64,000 nt of DNA from Paenibacillus sp. Soil750 (GCF_001428045.1 NZ_LMSD01000043.1:228499-292498); one strand, 5' to 3'. Counted from the first letter of the stretch, positions 27,720-37,056 are shown. A program made the numbers and translations. Notes: generated by a model not told the origin, from the letters alone.

Positions 27720-27910
27720 CCCTTTGGTCGCTAAAAAATACAGAAAATCATAGTAGATTATTGAAGTATAACATTTTAGGATATTTGAGACTACGGCACA
27801 ATTTCTGTCTTTTAGAATGATGTGAATGGCTTCAATGAAAAAGAGAGAATTTGTGTTGGAACGCTAGTTTGGGTGTGGATTACGCTGTATTGAAGGAATT
27901 CTTTTTATGA

Positions 27911-27937
27911 TTCACTGAAGTATCGGGCAGAGTAGTT
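27911..27937 (+). repeat. attC-like element 3, right end only
   Basis: ACTGAAGTATCGGGCAG followed by AGTAGTT. No clear left end is visible. The next plus-strand gene starts about 90 bp downstream, as if this were the border in front of a cassette. Confidence 0.6.
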
Positions 27938-28025
27938 GAATCGGATTAAAGGAAGATATTAATTTCCTAGCGAATATTTCAATATGGTTTTTGGTTTATT
28001 GTAAATTCCCTAAAGGATGATAAAA

Positions 28026-28544
28026 ATGAAAATAAGAATAAGAAAACGATATATCATAACAGGTATTGTATTTTTTTCCTTTATTATTTTGTCATTTCTT
28101 TGGTATGAGAGATCCAAGATAGATATAGACACCTTAAATAAGAATTTATTAATTAAAGACATAAAGTTTGGAATGTCTGAAGAAGAAGTAATACAACAAT
28201 GGGGCCCAGGTGAATATATCAATGGTATGGGGGGACATGGGCGAGCGTATAACGAGAAGAAAGTTAGAATTAGTTTTTCCAATGATGCTGATAATGATCT
28301 TAATGGTAAGGTTGGTTCCTTGGAGTTTTCTAATCCTGACTACTCAATATTTTCGATTAGGATTGGAATGGACCGACTGGACGCAATAAATCATATAAAA
28401 TCAAACACTAAATTTAAAACTGTAAAATATTCGGAAGATATATTTGTATGTGGTGAGTTTTCAATAGCATTAAGAGGTAAAGACCTGATTGAAGAAATTC
28501 AAATATGGTTTAAAGACAAAGATATGACAGATAGAAATTATTAA
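28026..28544 (+). CDS. Hypothetical membrane-anchored protein, 172 aa
   Basis: N-terminal basic stretch and one TM helix (IITGIVFFSFIILSFLWY, about residues 10-27), then a soluble outside domain. Two similar segments, IKFGMSEEEVIQQWGPGEYI and IRIGMDRLDAINHIKSNTKF, suggest an internal repeat of the SmpA/BamE-like type (G-M-s-x-x-E-V). Function unknown. ATG 28026 follows AAAGGATGAT; the first ATG at 28017 lies inside it. Confidence 0.65.
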   Translation: MKIRIRKRYIITGIVFFSFIILSFLWYERSKIDIDTLNKNLLIKDIKFGMSEEEVIQQWGPGEYINGMGGHGRAYNEKKVRISFSNDADNDLNGKVGSLEFSNPDYSIFSIRIGMDRLDAINHIKSNTKFKTVKYSEDIFVCGEFSIALRGKDLIEEIQIWFKDKDMTDRNY

Positions 28545-28565
28545 ATAGATCGAGCCCTAGCGAAT

Positions 28566-28871
28566 TTGAAGAAGAGGGAACATCCGATAACACCATATTC
28601 ACGCTGCGTGGCTGACGCCCCTTGGTCTGCCCGAGGCGATTTCGAGGACGTGGAATCAGAGCAGACACCCCTGTACCACCTAACCGCATCGCAAATGTTG
28701 TCACTGGCTATTGGACTTTATTTTATGCCATTCATTGGTTTTATTTTTATGTTTTGCTTTATCACAGTTGTAGCACAAAAGGAGCATAACAGCTTATATA
28801 AAATCCTCAGTTCTTTATGCTTTGGTATAATGGCTTGGACAATAACGAGCTTAATGATGATTTTGCACTAA
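28566..28871 (+). CDS. Small membrane protein with odd GC-rich N-terminus
   Basis: 101 aa. The C-terminal half is a two-TM membrane protein (MLSLAIGLYFMPFIGFIFMF, then LSSLCFGIMAWTITSLMMIL). The first 43 residues (RCVADAPWSARGDFEDVESE) come from about 120 bp that are much richer in GC than the flanks, and the TTG start has no good ribosome site. The original gene may have started at ATG 28695 and had its 5' part replaced. Followed by element 4 on the same strand. Confidence 0.45.
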   Translation: MKKREHPITPYSRCVADAPWSARGDFEDVESEQTPLYHLTASQMLSLAIGLYFMPFIGFIFMFCFITVVAQKEHNSLYKILSSLCFGIMAWTITSLMMILH

Positions 28872-29029
28872 CAGAAAGCATGAGCATGCATTTCATTTGC
28901 TGAACTCTAGCGGGAAAATATAGCGCAGGAGTTGCATTGAAGCAAGAATTGGAAATGGAGAAGTTGCTTCCAATAAATCATGGCTAGAGATGATGCGAAA
29001 AAGGCAGATATTTAAAAACACCTCGTTCA

Positions 29030-29106
29030 ACTAACGATGAACGATTGTGGAGGAGCTTGCTTTGGAAGCTCCTCTTTTGGTTCATGAAAGTATCAGGCAG
29101 GTTAGT
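29030..29106 (+). repeat. attC-like hairpin element 4
   Basis: ACTAACGATGAACGATTG, stem GAGGAGCTT/AAGCTCCTC, then GTATCAGGCAG and GTTAGTA. Same strand as the preceding gene. Confidence 0.85.
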
Positions 29107-29181
29107 AGAACTATGCTTTTCTAATCCTGTCTATTTATATAATGATTCTTTTAGAGTCTACGTTAGGATTAAGGAGGATTT

Positions 29182-29330
29182 ATGAATATCCCAGTAAAAA
29201 TAAACCTTTGGTCATTCGTATTAATGTTTTTCTGCTGGATAGCTTTCTTTTTAGTTCAACCTGTTTCAGTAGTACCGTTTAACCCGCATTACATCATCTT
29301 AAGCGCCACCATCACAAAAACTCGAATATT
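29182..29330 (+). pseudogene. 5' fragment of a membrane protein gene
   Basis: AAGGAGGATTTATG is a very strong start. The product begins as a normal membrane protein (NIPVKINLWSFVLMFFCWIA) and then runs, after about 40 residues, into the terminator and antisense strand of the GHL10 hydrolase gene. The gene was cut off at about 29300, probably when the hydrolase block arrived. It starts 76 bp after element 4. Confidence 0.6.
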
Positions 29331-29365
29331 AAACTCCCTTGTTCCGGACGGAACAAGGGAGTTAT
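29331..29365 (-). terminator. Terminator of the GHL10 hydrolase gene
   Basis: AACTCCCTTGTTCC pairs perfectly over 14 bp with GGAACAAGGGAGTT around GGAC. It lies 16 bp past the minus-strand stop. Confidence 0.8.
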
Positions 29366-29380
29366 TTACTATATTAGGAT

Positions 29381-32300
29381 TTATTGCAGAGACGCAACCA
29401 AACGAATCAAGACATCAGCCTGGTGGGTCGTCAGCCTTTTGCCCGTTTGTGCCTGCACTTCATTGATGAAAGCATCGTAATTACAGTGCTCAAGCTTTTT
29501 CACAAGCGAGTTCGTAACCCCGTCTGCTCCCGGTCCTGACACAAATGTACGGGTTACGTTCACCACGGAACTAACGGTCGTCTGCACAGTGTACGTATAC
29601 GATGCGGATGCTGCGTTGCCCGCAGCATCTTGAACGTCGATGGTCACGACATGCGAGCCAAGACCGAGCTCATAGGCCGGAACATCGACAAGGAGCGCGG
29701 TGCACGGATTATAGACGAGGCCCGAAACCGTATCGGTAGCGGTACATTTTATTTGAACGGTTTGGTCTACGGAGTAAATGGTCCCGCCGTTAATTTGAAT
29801 CACTGGGGCCGAACGGTCGATGCGAATTTCTGTGCTTTTCGTTTGTTCCACGTTGCCGGCAGCATCCTCGGACCGGTAAAGAAGATGAGATTCGCCGTCG
29901 GCCTCAACGGTAACAGGCCCGCCGTACGGCTGCCAACTTGCTCCGTTGTCGATGCTGTATTGCGTGGAACTGACGCCGGTCAGGTCGTCCGTTGCCGTAA
30001 GCTTAACGGTCGCCTCCGAAACGTACCAGCCGTTATGCATCGTTCCTTCAACGGTTGCCGTCGTCACAGGTGCTATCACATCAAGTACGTTCGTTATCGC
30101 AATTGCGTTGCTGGCCGCACTTTCGTTGTGGAGGCGGTCCACTGCGGTAATGATATAAGTATACCGCGCGCTTTCAACGGCAGTCCGGTCGACGAACGAT
30201 CCCTTCGCGCCCTCCTGCTTGCGGAGGGTAGCGACGATCTTGGACGCATCCTGCAGGCTTCCTGCCGTATCGCCTTCGAAACGATAGACAACATAGTAGG
30301 CTGCGTCTGCTGTACCATTCTCCCAAGTCAGCACCACACCAGATGGTTTGCGGATGGCGGAAGCGAGAACAGGGGTGTTCGGCGCTTGATCGTCAAGCCA
30401 AGGCATCGCAGGGACAAGTGACGGGTAGCGGTAGAGATCGGTTTTTAACCGGTCCGTAAAGCCCAACGGATTAGCTGGCAGCCATTGGGCACTGAAGAAG
30501 ATGCTGCCTTTGACGTTGCCGAAATTGCGATTATAGCTTACTTGGTCAGGCATTTCGTTCGGGTTCAGCCAACCCGGATCATTTGAGCCGATGCGGTAGG
30601 TTGCCTGGCCGCTGTAGAGGTGAACGTTTTTGCCGGTAACCACGCCATTCCACCATTCGATCAGCTTGTCGTAGGCGGCTGGCGAATAGCCCATGTACCA
30701 GTAGATTTGCGGTGTGATGTAATCGATCCACTGCTGGTCAACCCATTTTTTCGAGTCCGCATAGATGGCATCGTAGCTGCTGAGACCGTTCGTTTCGGAG
30801 CCTGCCGGATCTTCCCCTTTGTTTTTCCATATGCCGAACGGACTGATACCGAATTTGACGTAGTTTTTCTCCTGCTTGATTGTGGTGCTTATCTCCTGTA
30901 CGAACGAATTGACGTTGTTACGTCTCCAGTCCGCTTTGCTTACAAAGCCCGCGCCGTATTTCTGGAAAGCATCCTGGTCGGGGAAGTCGACACCGCTGAC
31001 CGGGTACGGATAGAAATAATCGTCAAAATGAACTGCGTCGATATCGTAATTTTCCACGACTTCCATAATGCCGTCCATGATGAATTGCTTCGCTTCCGGT
31101 ATTCCCGGGTTGAAATACAACTTCCCGCCATACGAAACGACCCAGTCCGGATGCTGGCGCGCAGGGTGATCCGGCACCAGTTTATCGAGACGATCCTCCA
31201 GGCTGATCCTGTACGGGTTGAACCAAGCGTGGAACTCCATATTTCGCTTATGTACTTCCTCCAGCATGAACGAAAGCGGGTTATAGCCGGGATCCTTGCC
31301 CTGCACGCCCGTCAGCCATTCCGACCAAGGACCGAATTGGGAAGGGTAAAAGGAATCCGCAGTCGGTTTTACTTGCACGATAACTGCGTTGATCCCCGTA
31401 GTTTGCAGCTGATCCAGCAGCTTTGTGAAATCGCGCTTTTGCTGCTCCGGGTCCGTTACGCCTTTTTTCGGCCAGTCTATATTGTCGACTGTAGCGATCC
31501 ACGCCGCTCTCAGCTCAGACTTCGGAAGGGCGGCCACTTTGTTCACCACCAAGTAGAAATCGCTCGTTTTCCCGCCATACGTCACGGTAATACGGGAGGT
31601 GCCGAATTTCAGCGCCGTAACAACACCGCTTACACTCACGGAGGCGACCGCTGGGCTGCTGCTCGTATACGTAACGCCGCTTGTCAGCTCAACTTGCTCC
31701 GGAATCCATGTGTAGGTGCCAAGCACCTTCGCCTGCAAAGCATCGCCAACCGTCATCGTGTGGAGCTCTGTCAGCTGGATGCTCTGCAATACCGGTACAG
31801 GGGCGTTTACATTCAGCGTATAAGCCGTTGAGACGCCTTTATAGGACATTGTGATCGTTGTCATTCCAGGTTTTACGGCTTTCACCACGCCATCGGCATC
31901 GACGGTTGCAACATCAGGAGCGCTGCTTTCATACGTTGCTCCGCTCAGTACGGTAACGGGTTCGGTCATGTCTGGGTACACTGCGTACAGGCGAATTTTG
32001 TTCGTAGAGCCAGATTCCAGCTTCTCCAAGGAAGATTGCTCTATTCTAGATGGTACGGCTGCGCTCGATGAGACGGTCAGCACGTAGGATGCTTCAGGAG
32101 CCGTCCCATAGGAGGCATAGATCGTCGATGTGCCTGACTGCAGCGCCCGGACTGTGCCGTTTGCGTCGACGGTTGCAACCTGCTCGTTGCTACTGCGGAA
32201 GGATAGCCCGCTTGTAACGGGGACCGGCTCCGCTGCATTCTGGTAAGTCGCGAATACTTGCGCCTTCTTCGATTCGCCAATCTGAAGAAGAGGCAGATCC

Positions 32301-32971
32301 GCAAAATCGAGCCCGTAAACAGTCGAATCTGTGTAAAACGCCGTCAGCTGGTCAAAATAAAGCGCACCTTTGTTTTTGTTATTGTCTTTTGTCTCCGCGA
32401 CATAGATTTGATTAAGCTTGATCGGAGCTCTCAGCGAGTTCGGAACGGATACAGTGATGTACTTCCAGCCGGTCCAGTTCAGCCCGTTGCTGCTGGTGAA
32501 GTCAAGCGCTGAGACAGTTCCAGCCGAATCTTTGACTTGAGCGCGCAGCCAATGGTTGTTGCCGTCGCCGTACACCCAGAGGCCAAGTCTCTTAGGAAGT
32601 CCCTGCAGCGTTCTGCCCGTTGTGCCATCCGGATCCTTGAAGTTGACGTAAGCCGCCGACGTTCCGGTCGTGCCGGTAAAATCGTAGGATAATTTAACAG
32701 CATGATAGCCGTAATAAATCGTTTCCGGTCGGCTGATAAGTCCGATGCTTGCCGTCGCCTTCGCCGAGGACGAGAAGAGATTAGCCGTTTGCTCAAATCC
32801 TTCCACACCGGCGGCGGCCTGAACGCCGGCTAGCGTCTGCACATCTGCGCTCAAAGCAGACTCTGTGTCCGCGCTAGCAACGGGTACACCGAACATAATT
32901 GTGCTCAAGAACAATAATAAGGCCATGGCAAAAGGGATTGATGCAGTGCGACTTTGATCGGATTTCTTCAA
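29381..32971 (-). CDS. Secreted GHL10-type (DUF187) glycoside hydrolase, multi-domain
   Basis: 1196 aa with a signal peptide (FAMALLLFLSTIMFGVPVAS). Order: sugar-binding-type beta domain (about 55-215, LGLWVYGDGNNHWLRAQVKD), three Big_2 Ig-like repeats (220-475, each with VATVDANGTVRAL-like turns), the GHL10 catalytic TIM barrel (about 485-810, ELRAAWIATVDNIDWPKKG, AVIVQVKPTADSFYPSQFG, IDAVHFDDYFYPYPV), an FN3-like domain (about 855-950), an OmpL47-type beta domain (960-1050, YSIDNGASWQPYGGPV) and a C-terminal tail. GHL10 enzymes act on bacterial or host glycans; the substrate is unknown. The gene is clearly richer in GC than the genes around it and lies between a truncated gene and the CuAO/RCC1 gene, which suggests transfer as a block. 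Confidence 0.93.
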   Translation of the reverse strand: MKKSDQSRTASIPFAMALLLFLSTIMFGVPVASADTESALSADVQTLAGVQAAAGVEGFEQTANLFSSSAKATASIGLISRPETIYYGYHAVKLSYDFTGTTGTSAAYVNFKDPDGTTGRTLQGLPKRLGLWVYGDGNNHWLRAQVKDSAGTVSALDFTSSNGLNWTGWKYITVSVPNSLRAPIKLNQIYVAETKDNNKNKGALYFDQLTAFYTDSTVYGLDFADLPLLQIGESKKAQVFATYQNAAEPVPVTSGLSFRSSNEQVATVDANGTVRALQSGTSTIYASYGTAPEASYVLTVSSSAAVPSRIEQSSLEKLESGSTNKIRLYAVYPDMTEPVTVLSGATYESSAPDVATVDADGVVKAVKPGMTTITMSYKGVSTAYTLNVNAPVPVLQSIQLTELHTMTVGDALQAKVLGTYTWIPEQVELTSGVTYTSSSPAVASVSVSGVVTALKFGTSRITVTYGGKTSDFYLVVNKVAALPKSELRAAWIATVDNIDWPKKGVTDPEQQKRDFTKLLDQLQTTGINAVIVQVKPTADSFYPSQFGPWSEWLTGVQGKDPGYNPLSFMLEEVHKRNMEFHAWFNPYRISLEDRLDKLVPDHPARQHPDWVVSYGGKLYFNPGIPEAKQFIMDGIMEVVENYDIDAVHFDDYFYPYPVSGVDFPDQDAFQKYGAGFVSKADWRRNNVNSFVQEISTTIKQEKNYVKFGISPFGIWKNKGEDPAGSETNGLSSYDAIYADSKKWVDQQWIDYITPQIYWYMGYSPAAYDKLIEWWNGVVTGKNVHLYSGQATYRIGSNDPGWLNPNEMPDQVSYNRNFGNVKGSIFFSAQWLPANPLGFTDRLKTDLYRYPSLVPAMPWLDDQAPNTPVLASAIRKPSGVVLTWENGTADAAYYVVYRFEGDTAGSLQDASKIVATLRKQEGAKGSFVDRTAVESARYTYIITAVDRLHNESAASNAIAITNVLDVIAPVTTATVEGTMHNGWYVSEATVKLTATDDLTGVSSTQYSIDNGASWQPYGGPVTVEADGESHLLYRSEDAAGNVEQTKSTEIRIDRSAPVIQINGGTIYSVDQTVQIKCTATDTVSGLVYNPCTALLVDVPAYELGLGSHVVTIDVQDAAGNAASASYTYTVQTTVSSVVNVTRTFVSGPGADGVTNSLVKKLEHCNYDAFINEVQAQTGKRLTTHQADVLIRLVASLQ

Positions 32972-33229
32972 TGCGACTCACTTCCTTCTCATTATGTATT
33001 CGCTTACATGAAAGCCGAATAAACGCGTCTACTCCTTTCTTTTCTTCTTTTGGCAAATGTTATAAAAAATTCCGGCTGCCTTTAGCATACAAAATAATAT
33101 TTCAAAATTCAATAACACAAGTGAAATTTTATTTTACTGGGCCAGCAACCTGATCTGGGACTGGAGCCTCTATTTTTCTATATGTGAGAAAAGATAATAT
33201 AAGTAAAAAAAGGAGGTTCCTTATGCACA

Positions 33230-35062
33230 ATGAAACAATTGATTACAGTACTGCTTAGCATTGCATGGTTTTGTACATTAAACAACACCGCATTTGCTTA
33301 TGATTCTCCTGTGACCGTTCGGATCGACGGCAAGGCGGTGCATTTTGAAGTAGCGCCCGTGATTGAAAATGGATATACGCTTGTTCCGATGCGGGCTATT
33401 TTTGAGGAGTTTGGCGCTAATGTAATATGGGAGGGCAGCTCGCATACGGTTTCTGCCGGTAAAGGAGATATGGCCATAAAGTATAAAATTGGACAAGCAA
33501 AGGCGGAACGAAACGGTCAAATCGCCACGCTGGACTACCCGGGTAAAATTATAGATGGTTCTACAATGATGCCTGTTCGGTTTGTTACGGAAGCATTCGG
33601 GGCAGCAGTTGGATGGGATGAGAGCACAAAGACGGTCAACATATCTTCACCGCCAAAGCAGCTAGCTGAGATCGTTCGTGTCCTTGACGGCTTCTATCTT
33701 GAAGTCAAGTATCAGAATTTTAGAGGTGAAAATGTTCAAGAAAACGTACGGCTCGCCGGCATAAGTCCGATACATAACGGGATGGATGCAACCGAATATA
33801 CGCAAAAAATACTCCCAATCGGATCAAAGGTGCTTATTGAAGCTAGAGGATCCCGTGACCGTAATAAACACCTTCGTGCAGATGTTTATTTATCGGACAA
33901 CTCTTTGTTAAATGCCAAATTGGTTGCTGACGGTTACGCCATGCTGTCTGCGAATTTAAAGGACGAGAAGCTGAATGCAATGCTCGTTTCTCTCCAAAGG
34001 GAAGCAAAGGTACAGAAGAGCGGTTTATGGGCGCAGCAGGATCAGGCTGGCCTTCCAACTACAATCAAGAAAATAAGCATCGGTCCAGGACAAATTGCCG
34101 TGGTAACGGATAATGGGGACTTATGGACATGGGGACAGTTTTATGAAAAACCGACCAAAATCATGGACCATGTGACGGAAGCCAAAGTATATTCTGATGA
34201 AGGAATGGCTCTAAAAGAGGACGGTACAGTATGGGTATGGGGCTTCAATAATGGCGGTCTGTTTGGAAATGAAAAACAGGAATATGTTGTTACCGTGATC
34301 CCCCGGCAAGTGGAAGGGTTACACGATATCACGGCCATAGATAAGAAGTTCACAGCTGCTGCTGCCCTCGATCGTAATGGTCGTGTATTCATGTGGGGTT
34401 CCAATTTTAATGGCAAATTAGGTCTGCCATACGATTATAAGAATATCATCGTCAGCAAACCTTTCAATACGTCCTGGAAAGACGTTCGTTCGGTTAGTAT
34501 CGGTTTTCTATTCACTGTGGTGTTGAAAAACGACGGAACGGTTTGGAAAACGCAGCCAAATTCATCAGAGTTAATTCAACTGAAAGAGTTAACGGATATC
34601 GTTGCTGTTTCCGCACAAAATTCGGCAGCGCTTGCTCTGAAGAAAGACGGAACCGTCTGGGGATGGGGAGAATGGAATGACTCTATATTTGGAAACGGAG
34701 AATTATTTCAAGAAGCACCGCAACAGATTCAAGGATTAGCAAAAATAGTTCAAATTGATGCAGGTCAATTTCATTTTTTTGCAATAGATCAAGAGGGGCA
34801 GTTGTTTGGGTGGGGAGAAAATGATCACGGCAATCTTGGTGTGTCCTCAAAAGAAGGAACTGTTAAGATACCCATGTTGGCAAACCAAATAAGCCCTGTC
34901 CGGATCGCTGATGCGGGTAGTGAGAACTCGATATTTTTGAAAACAGACGGAACTCTGTGGGGTGTGGGGCATAACCCATATAATATCTTTGGTGAAGATG
35001 GTGTTATAAACCCGAATGATGGCTTGAACTATCAGGGGCTAACGAAAATACAATTGAACTGA
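33230..35062 (+). CDS. Secreted fusion: copper amine oxidase-N domain, nuclease-like domain, RCC1 propeller
   Basis: 610 aa with a signal peptide (VLLSIAWFCTLNNTAFA). Residues about 25-140 are a copper amine oxidase N-terminal-type domain (ENGYTLVPMRAIFEEFGANV, DGSTMMPVRFVTEAFGAAV). Residues about 145-265 look like a thermonuclease domain (IVRVLDGFYLEV, NVRLAGISP, LNAKLVADGYAML, KSGLWAQQD), but the usual DGDT and PE residues are missing, so it is probably inactive. From 275 there are about seven RCC1-like repeats (DGTVWVWGFNNGGLFG, NGRVFMWGSNFNGKLG, EGQLFGWGENDHGNLG), enough for one seven-bladed propeller. Likely a surface scaffold. The GGAGG at 33212 is better placed for the ATG at 33223, which opens an 11-codon frame; the main ATG is 7 bp later. 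Confidence 0.9.
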   Translation: MKQLITVLLSIAWFCTLNNTAFAYDSPVTVRIDGKAVHFEVAPVIENGYTLVPMRAIFEEFGANVIWEGSSHTVSAGKGDMAIKYKIGQAKAERNGQIATLDYPGKIIDGSTMMPVRFVTEAFGAAVGWDESTKTVNISSPPKQLAEIVRVLDGFYLEVKYQNFRGENVQENVRLAGISPIHNGMDATEYTQKILPIGSKVLIEARGSRDRNKHLRADVYLSDNSLLNAKLVADGYAMLSANLKDEKLNAMLVSLQREAKVQKSGLWAQQDQAGLPTTIKKISIGPGQIAVVTDNGDLWTWGQFYEKPTKIMDHVTEAKVYSDEGMALKEDGTVWVWGFNNGGLFGNEKQEYVVTVIPRQVEGLHDITAIDKKFTAAAALDRNGRVFMWGSNFNGKLGLPYDYKNIIVSKPFNTSWKDVRSVSIGFLFTVVLKNDGTVWKTQPNSSELIQLKELTDIVAVSAQNSAALALKKDGTVWGWGEWNDSIFGNGELFQEAPQQIQGLAKIVQIDAGQFHFFAIDQEGQLFGWGENDHGNLGVSSKEGTVKIPMLANQISPVRIADAGSENSIFLKTDGTLWGVGHNPYNIFGEDGVINPNDGLNYQGLTKIQLN

Positions 35063-35120
35063 CGATTGGGGGATGACCGATACGTAAAAAGGGATGAGAG
35101 AGATAGATGGAGTGCAAACA

Positions 35121-35382
35121 GTGAAAAAGATATTCCTCTCTTTGTTGGTATTACTATTTCTTTGTGCGTGTCAAAATCAAATTAATACAGAACACGTTTG
35201 GATTACATCCGTTCCAGAGTTAGCGGCGAAGCCGATTGTTGATATGGACGTAGTGGTGTCTACGCAGTCAGATTTAAGAACTACACAATCCGTATGCAGG
35301 TCTGACAATCAACGAAGATTATCGAGATTTAGGTGCCGATCGGAGATATTTATTTCCTTTACGAGTTTTCGAGGGTTTTTGA
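35121..35382 (+). pseudogene. Frameshifted lipoprotein gene
   Basis: GTG 35121 starts a lipoprotein signal (KKIFLSLLVLLFLCAC) with a lipobox Cys, continuing through VWITSVPELAAKPIVDMDV. The frame is lost near 35285; coding resumes in another frame as NPYAGLTINEDYRDLGADRR and ends at TGA 35382. Family not recognised. It follows the RCC1 fusion gene by about 60 bp. Confidence 0.6.
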
Positions 35383-35534
35383 CAGAAGGGGGGCTAAGAG
35401 GTATGAGCTCCTAGTGCTAAACTTATACGAATATGACAATTGTCACCTCGAACCGATGACTTGACTCACTTTTGAAGCACTCCGTTAAAGGTGATAATTA
35501 GATTATAAAATCCTTTAAGGGAGTGTTCATTATT

Positions 35535-36017
35535 ATGAATTCAACAGTATCAATGATAATTTCGGCCTTAATTTTCTTTTTCATCCTACGCGGACAATTA
35601 AGTGGCATGAGTAAACCACTTAAAAAATCAGGAATAACATTACTGCTGCCTATTTTATACATTTCTACTTCGCTTATGCAATTGTTTGATCCATCTCTGC
35701 ATATTCACGAAGGGCAAGTAATCATTGCTTTGTTGATCGGCATAATTGTTTCGATTCCACTCATTGTGACGACCAACTTTGAAGTTCGAGACAATGGCAA
35801 CACGTATATTAAGCGTAATAAAACAGTCTTTGTGCTGCTGATCGTGATCTTTGCACTGCGTTTCCTAGCGATTGCGACTATAAACTCAATTGATCCAAGC
35901 ACGCTTAGTTTTATGTGCAACCTGATGACCTTTGGCTACATCGCAACTTGGCGTATCATCAGTTTTATAAAATTCCGAGGTGTCAGCTCTCCAAAGCAAG
36001 CTGTGCTGAGTATTTAA
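35535..36017 (+). CDS. CcdC-like membrane protein
   Basis: 160 aa with four to five TM segments (SMIISALIFFFILRGQL, LLLPILYISTSLMQLF, VIIALLIGIIVSIPLIV, TVFVLLIVIFALRFLAI). The pattern, with a short charged stretch (NFEVRDNGNTYIKRNKTVF) before the fourth helix, is that of CcdC/DUF1453 proteins linked to cytochrome c biogenesis in Bacillus. The cytochrome context is absent, so a direct role is uncertain. ATG 35535 follows AAGGGAGTG; the GTG at 35523 lies in that site. Followed by element 5. Confidence 0.65.
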   Translation: MNSTVSMIISALIFFFILRGQLSGMSKPLKKSGITLLLPILYISTSLMQLFDPSLHIHEGQVIIALLIGIIVSIPLIVTTNFEVRDNGNTYIKRNKTVFVLLIVIFALRFLAIATINSIDPSTLSFMCNLMTFGYIATWRIISFIKFRGVSSPKQAVLSI

Positions 36018-36138
36018 CACAGCAATGAAACGAGTCAGGTATTCAGCATTGTTGAGTAGTGTAACTGAGAATTTTAAACTTATACATGCAGATAGAGTGC
36101 CTGTTTTCTCTTTGCCCGAAGGTTACGATTGGTTAAGT

Positions 36139-36210
36139 TCTAACGGGTAACGATAGCGGAATAGCGGATGCATCCGTTTTTTGTTCGCTGAGCTAACGGG
36201 CAGGTTAGTG
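36139..36210 (+). repeat. attC-like hairpin element 5
   Basis: TCTAACGGGTAACGATAGCG, short stem around GCGGATGCATCCG, then AGCTAACGGGCAG and GTTAGTG, the best textbook-like right border. Confidence 0.85.
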
Positions 36211-36426
36211 CAACCCTTTACGATAAATACGGTATAATTTTGTCAAGTGTGTTTGCAGTGAAAATAGAAAAAATTGATAGTGGTCATTTATAACGATACC
36301 TAAAGAGAGTATGAAAAAAATTACCCGAATTTGATTAAACCATAACTAAATCCCACGCTTCACCTTGTAAGAATGCATACCTTATCCTTGGTAATGAAAT
36401 TTGAAATGTCCAAGGAGTGTAATTCT

Positions 36427-37056
36427 ATGGCGACAAAAATCAAACAAGTGCAAAAGACAGTTTCCGGAGAAATAGATGTTTTCGTCGGAGCAACCGATTT
36501 CAAATCGCAAGTACTTCTTGATACAGAATGTGGCGGTGCCATTGAAAATAATTTGAGTATAATTCCTGACGGTGCCGTTATTACACTGCGTCGCGGAACG
36601 ATAGCTCGCAAGGTGACGGTTAAACAAGAAGGTTCAGGTGAATGTGTTGCTAACTTTATGTTTGTAAGTAAGGTTTTAGCAGAAACATTTCAATTCAAAC
36701 CTAATACACGCTTCGTAGGGACATACAATCCTGCGAACAAAACATTAACCTTGCGTCGTAAACGAGTGACGGTTCGTAACGTAGTGGTGACTTCCAGTTC
36801 GAAGGTAAGGATAGAAAGCGTAGCTATTGGAGACGGATTGGCGATTTCGATGGGTAACTACCTAATTGGAGGAGAACTTCTAACTTTGAAGCACAGTACA
36901 ACGCGGCTACGGCTTCGCTATGTTCGTATTGGTGACCTTTTTAATAACGATTTCCGCCTAAATCCACTTAACATTCGTAGGCTGGGACTTAATGCTGGCA
37001 AGACGTATAAAGTCGCATATAATCAATGTACTAGAGAGATAACTTTCTTAACATAA
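36427..37056 (+). CDS. Hypothetical beta-rich protein with an internal duplication
   Basis: 209 aa from ATG 36427, chosen because CCAAGGAGTG precedes it (the frame opens at 36373). Soluble, basic, rich in R, T and V. Two halves look related: one has NTRFVGTYNPANKTLTLRRK, the other NAGKTYKVAYNQCTREITFL, each closing a run of beta strands with repeated RKVTV or RLRYVRIGD segments. This suggests a duplicated beta-barrel fold. Function unknown; I recall no characterised relative. It lies between elements 5 and 6, so it forms a single-gene unit. Confidence 0.6.
   Translation: MATKIKQVQKTVSGEIDVFVGATDFKSQVLLDTECGGAIENNLSIIPDGAVITLRRGTIARKVTVKQEGSGECVANFMFVSKVLAETFQFKPNTRFVGTYNPANKTLTLRRKRVTVRNVVVTSSSKVRIESVAIGDGLAISMGNYLIGGELLTLKHSTTRLRLRYVRIGDLFNNDFRLNPLNIRRLGLNAGKTYKVAYNQCTREITFLT

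Noticed and set aside
29630..31831. Long plus-strand open frames (263 and 403 codons) opposite the GHL10 gene
   Set aside because: They are antisense shadows of a GC-rich gene: no ribosome sites, no domain-like sequence, while the minus frame has signal peptide and clear domains.
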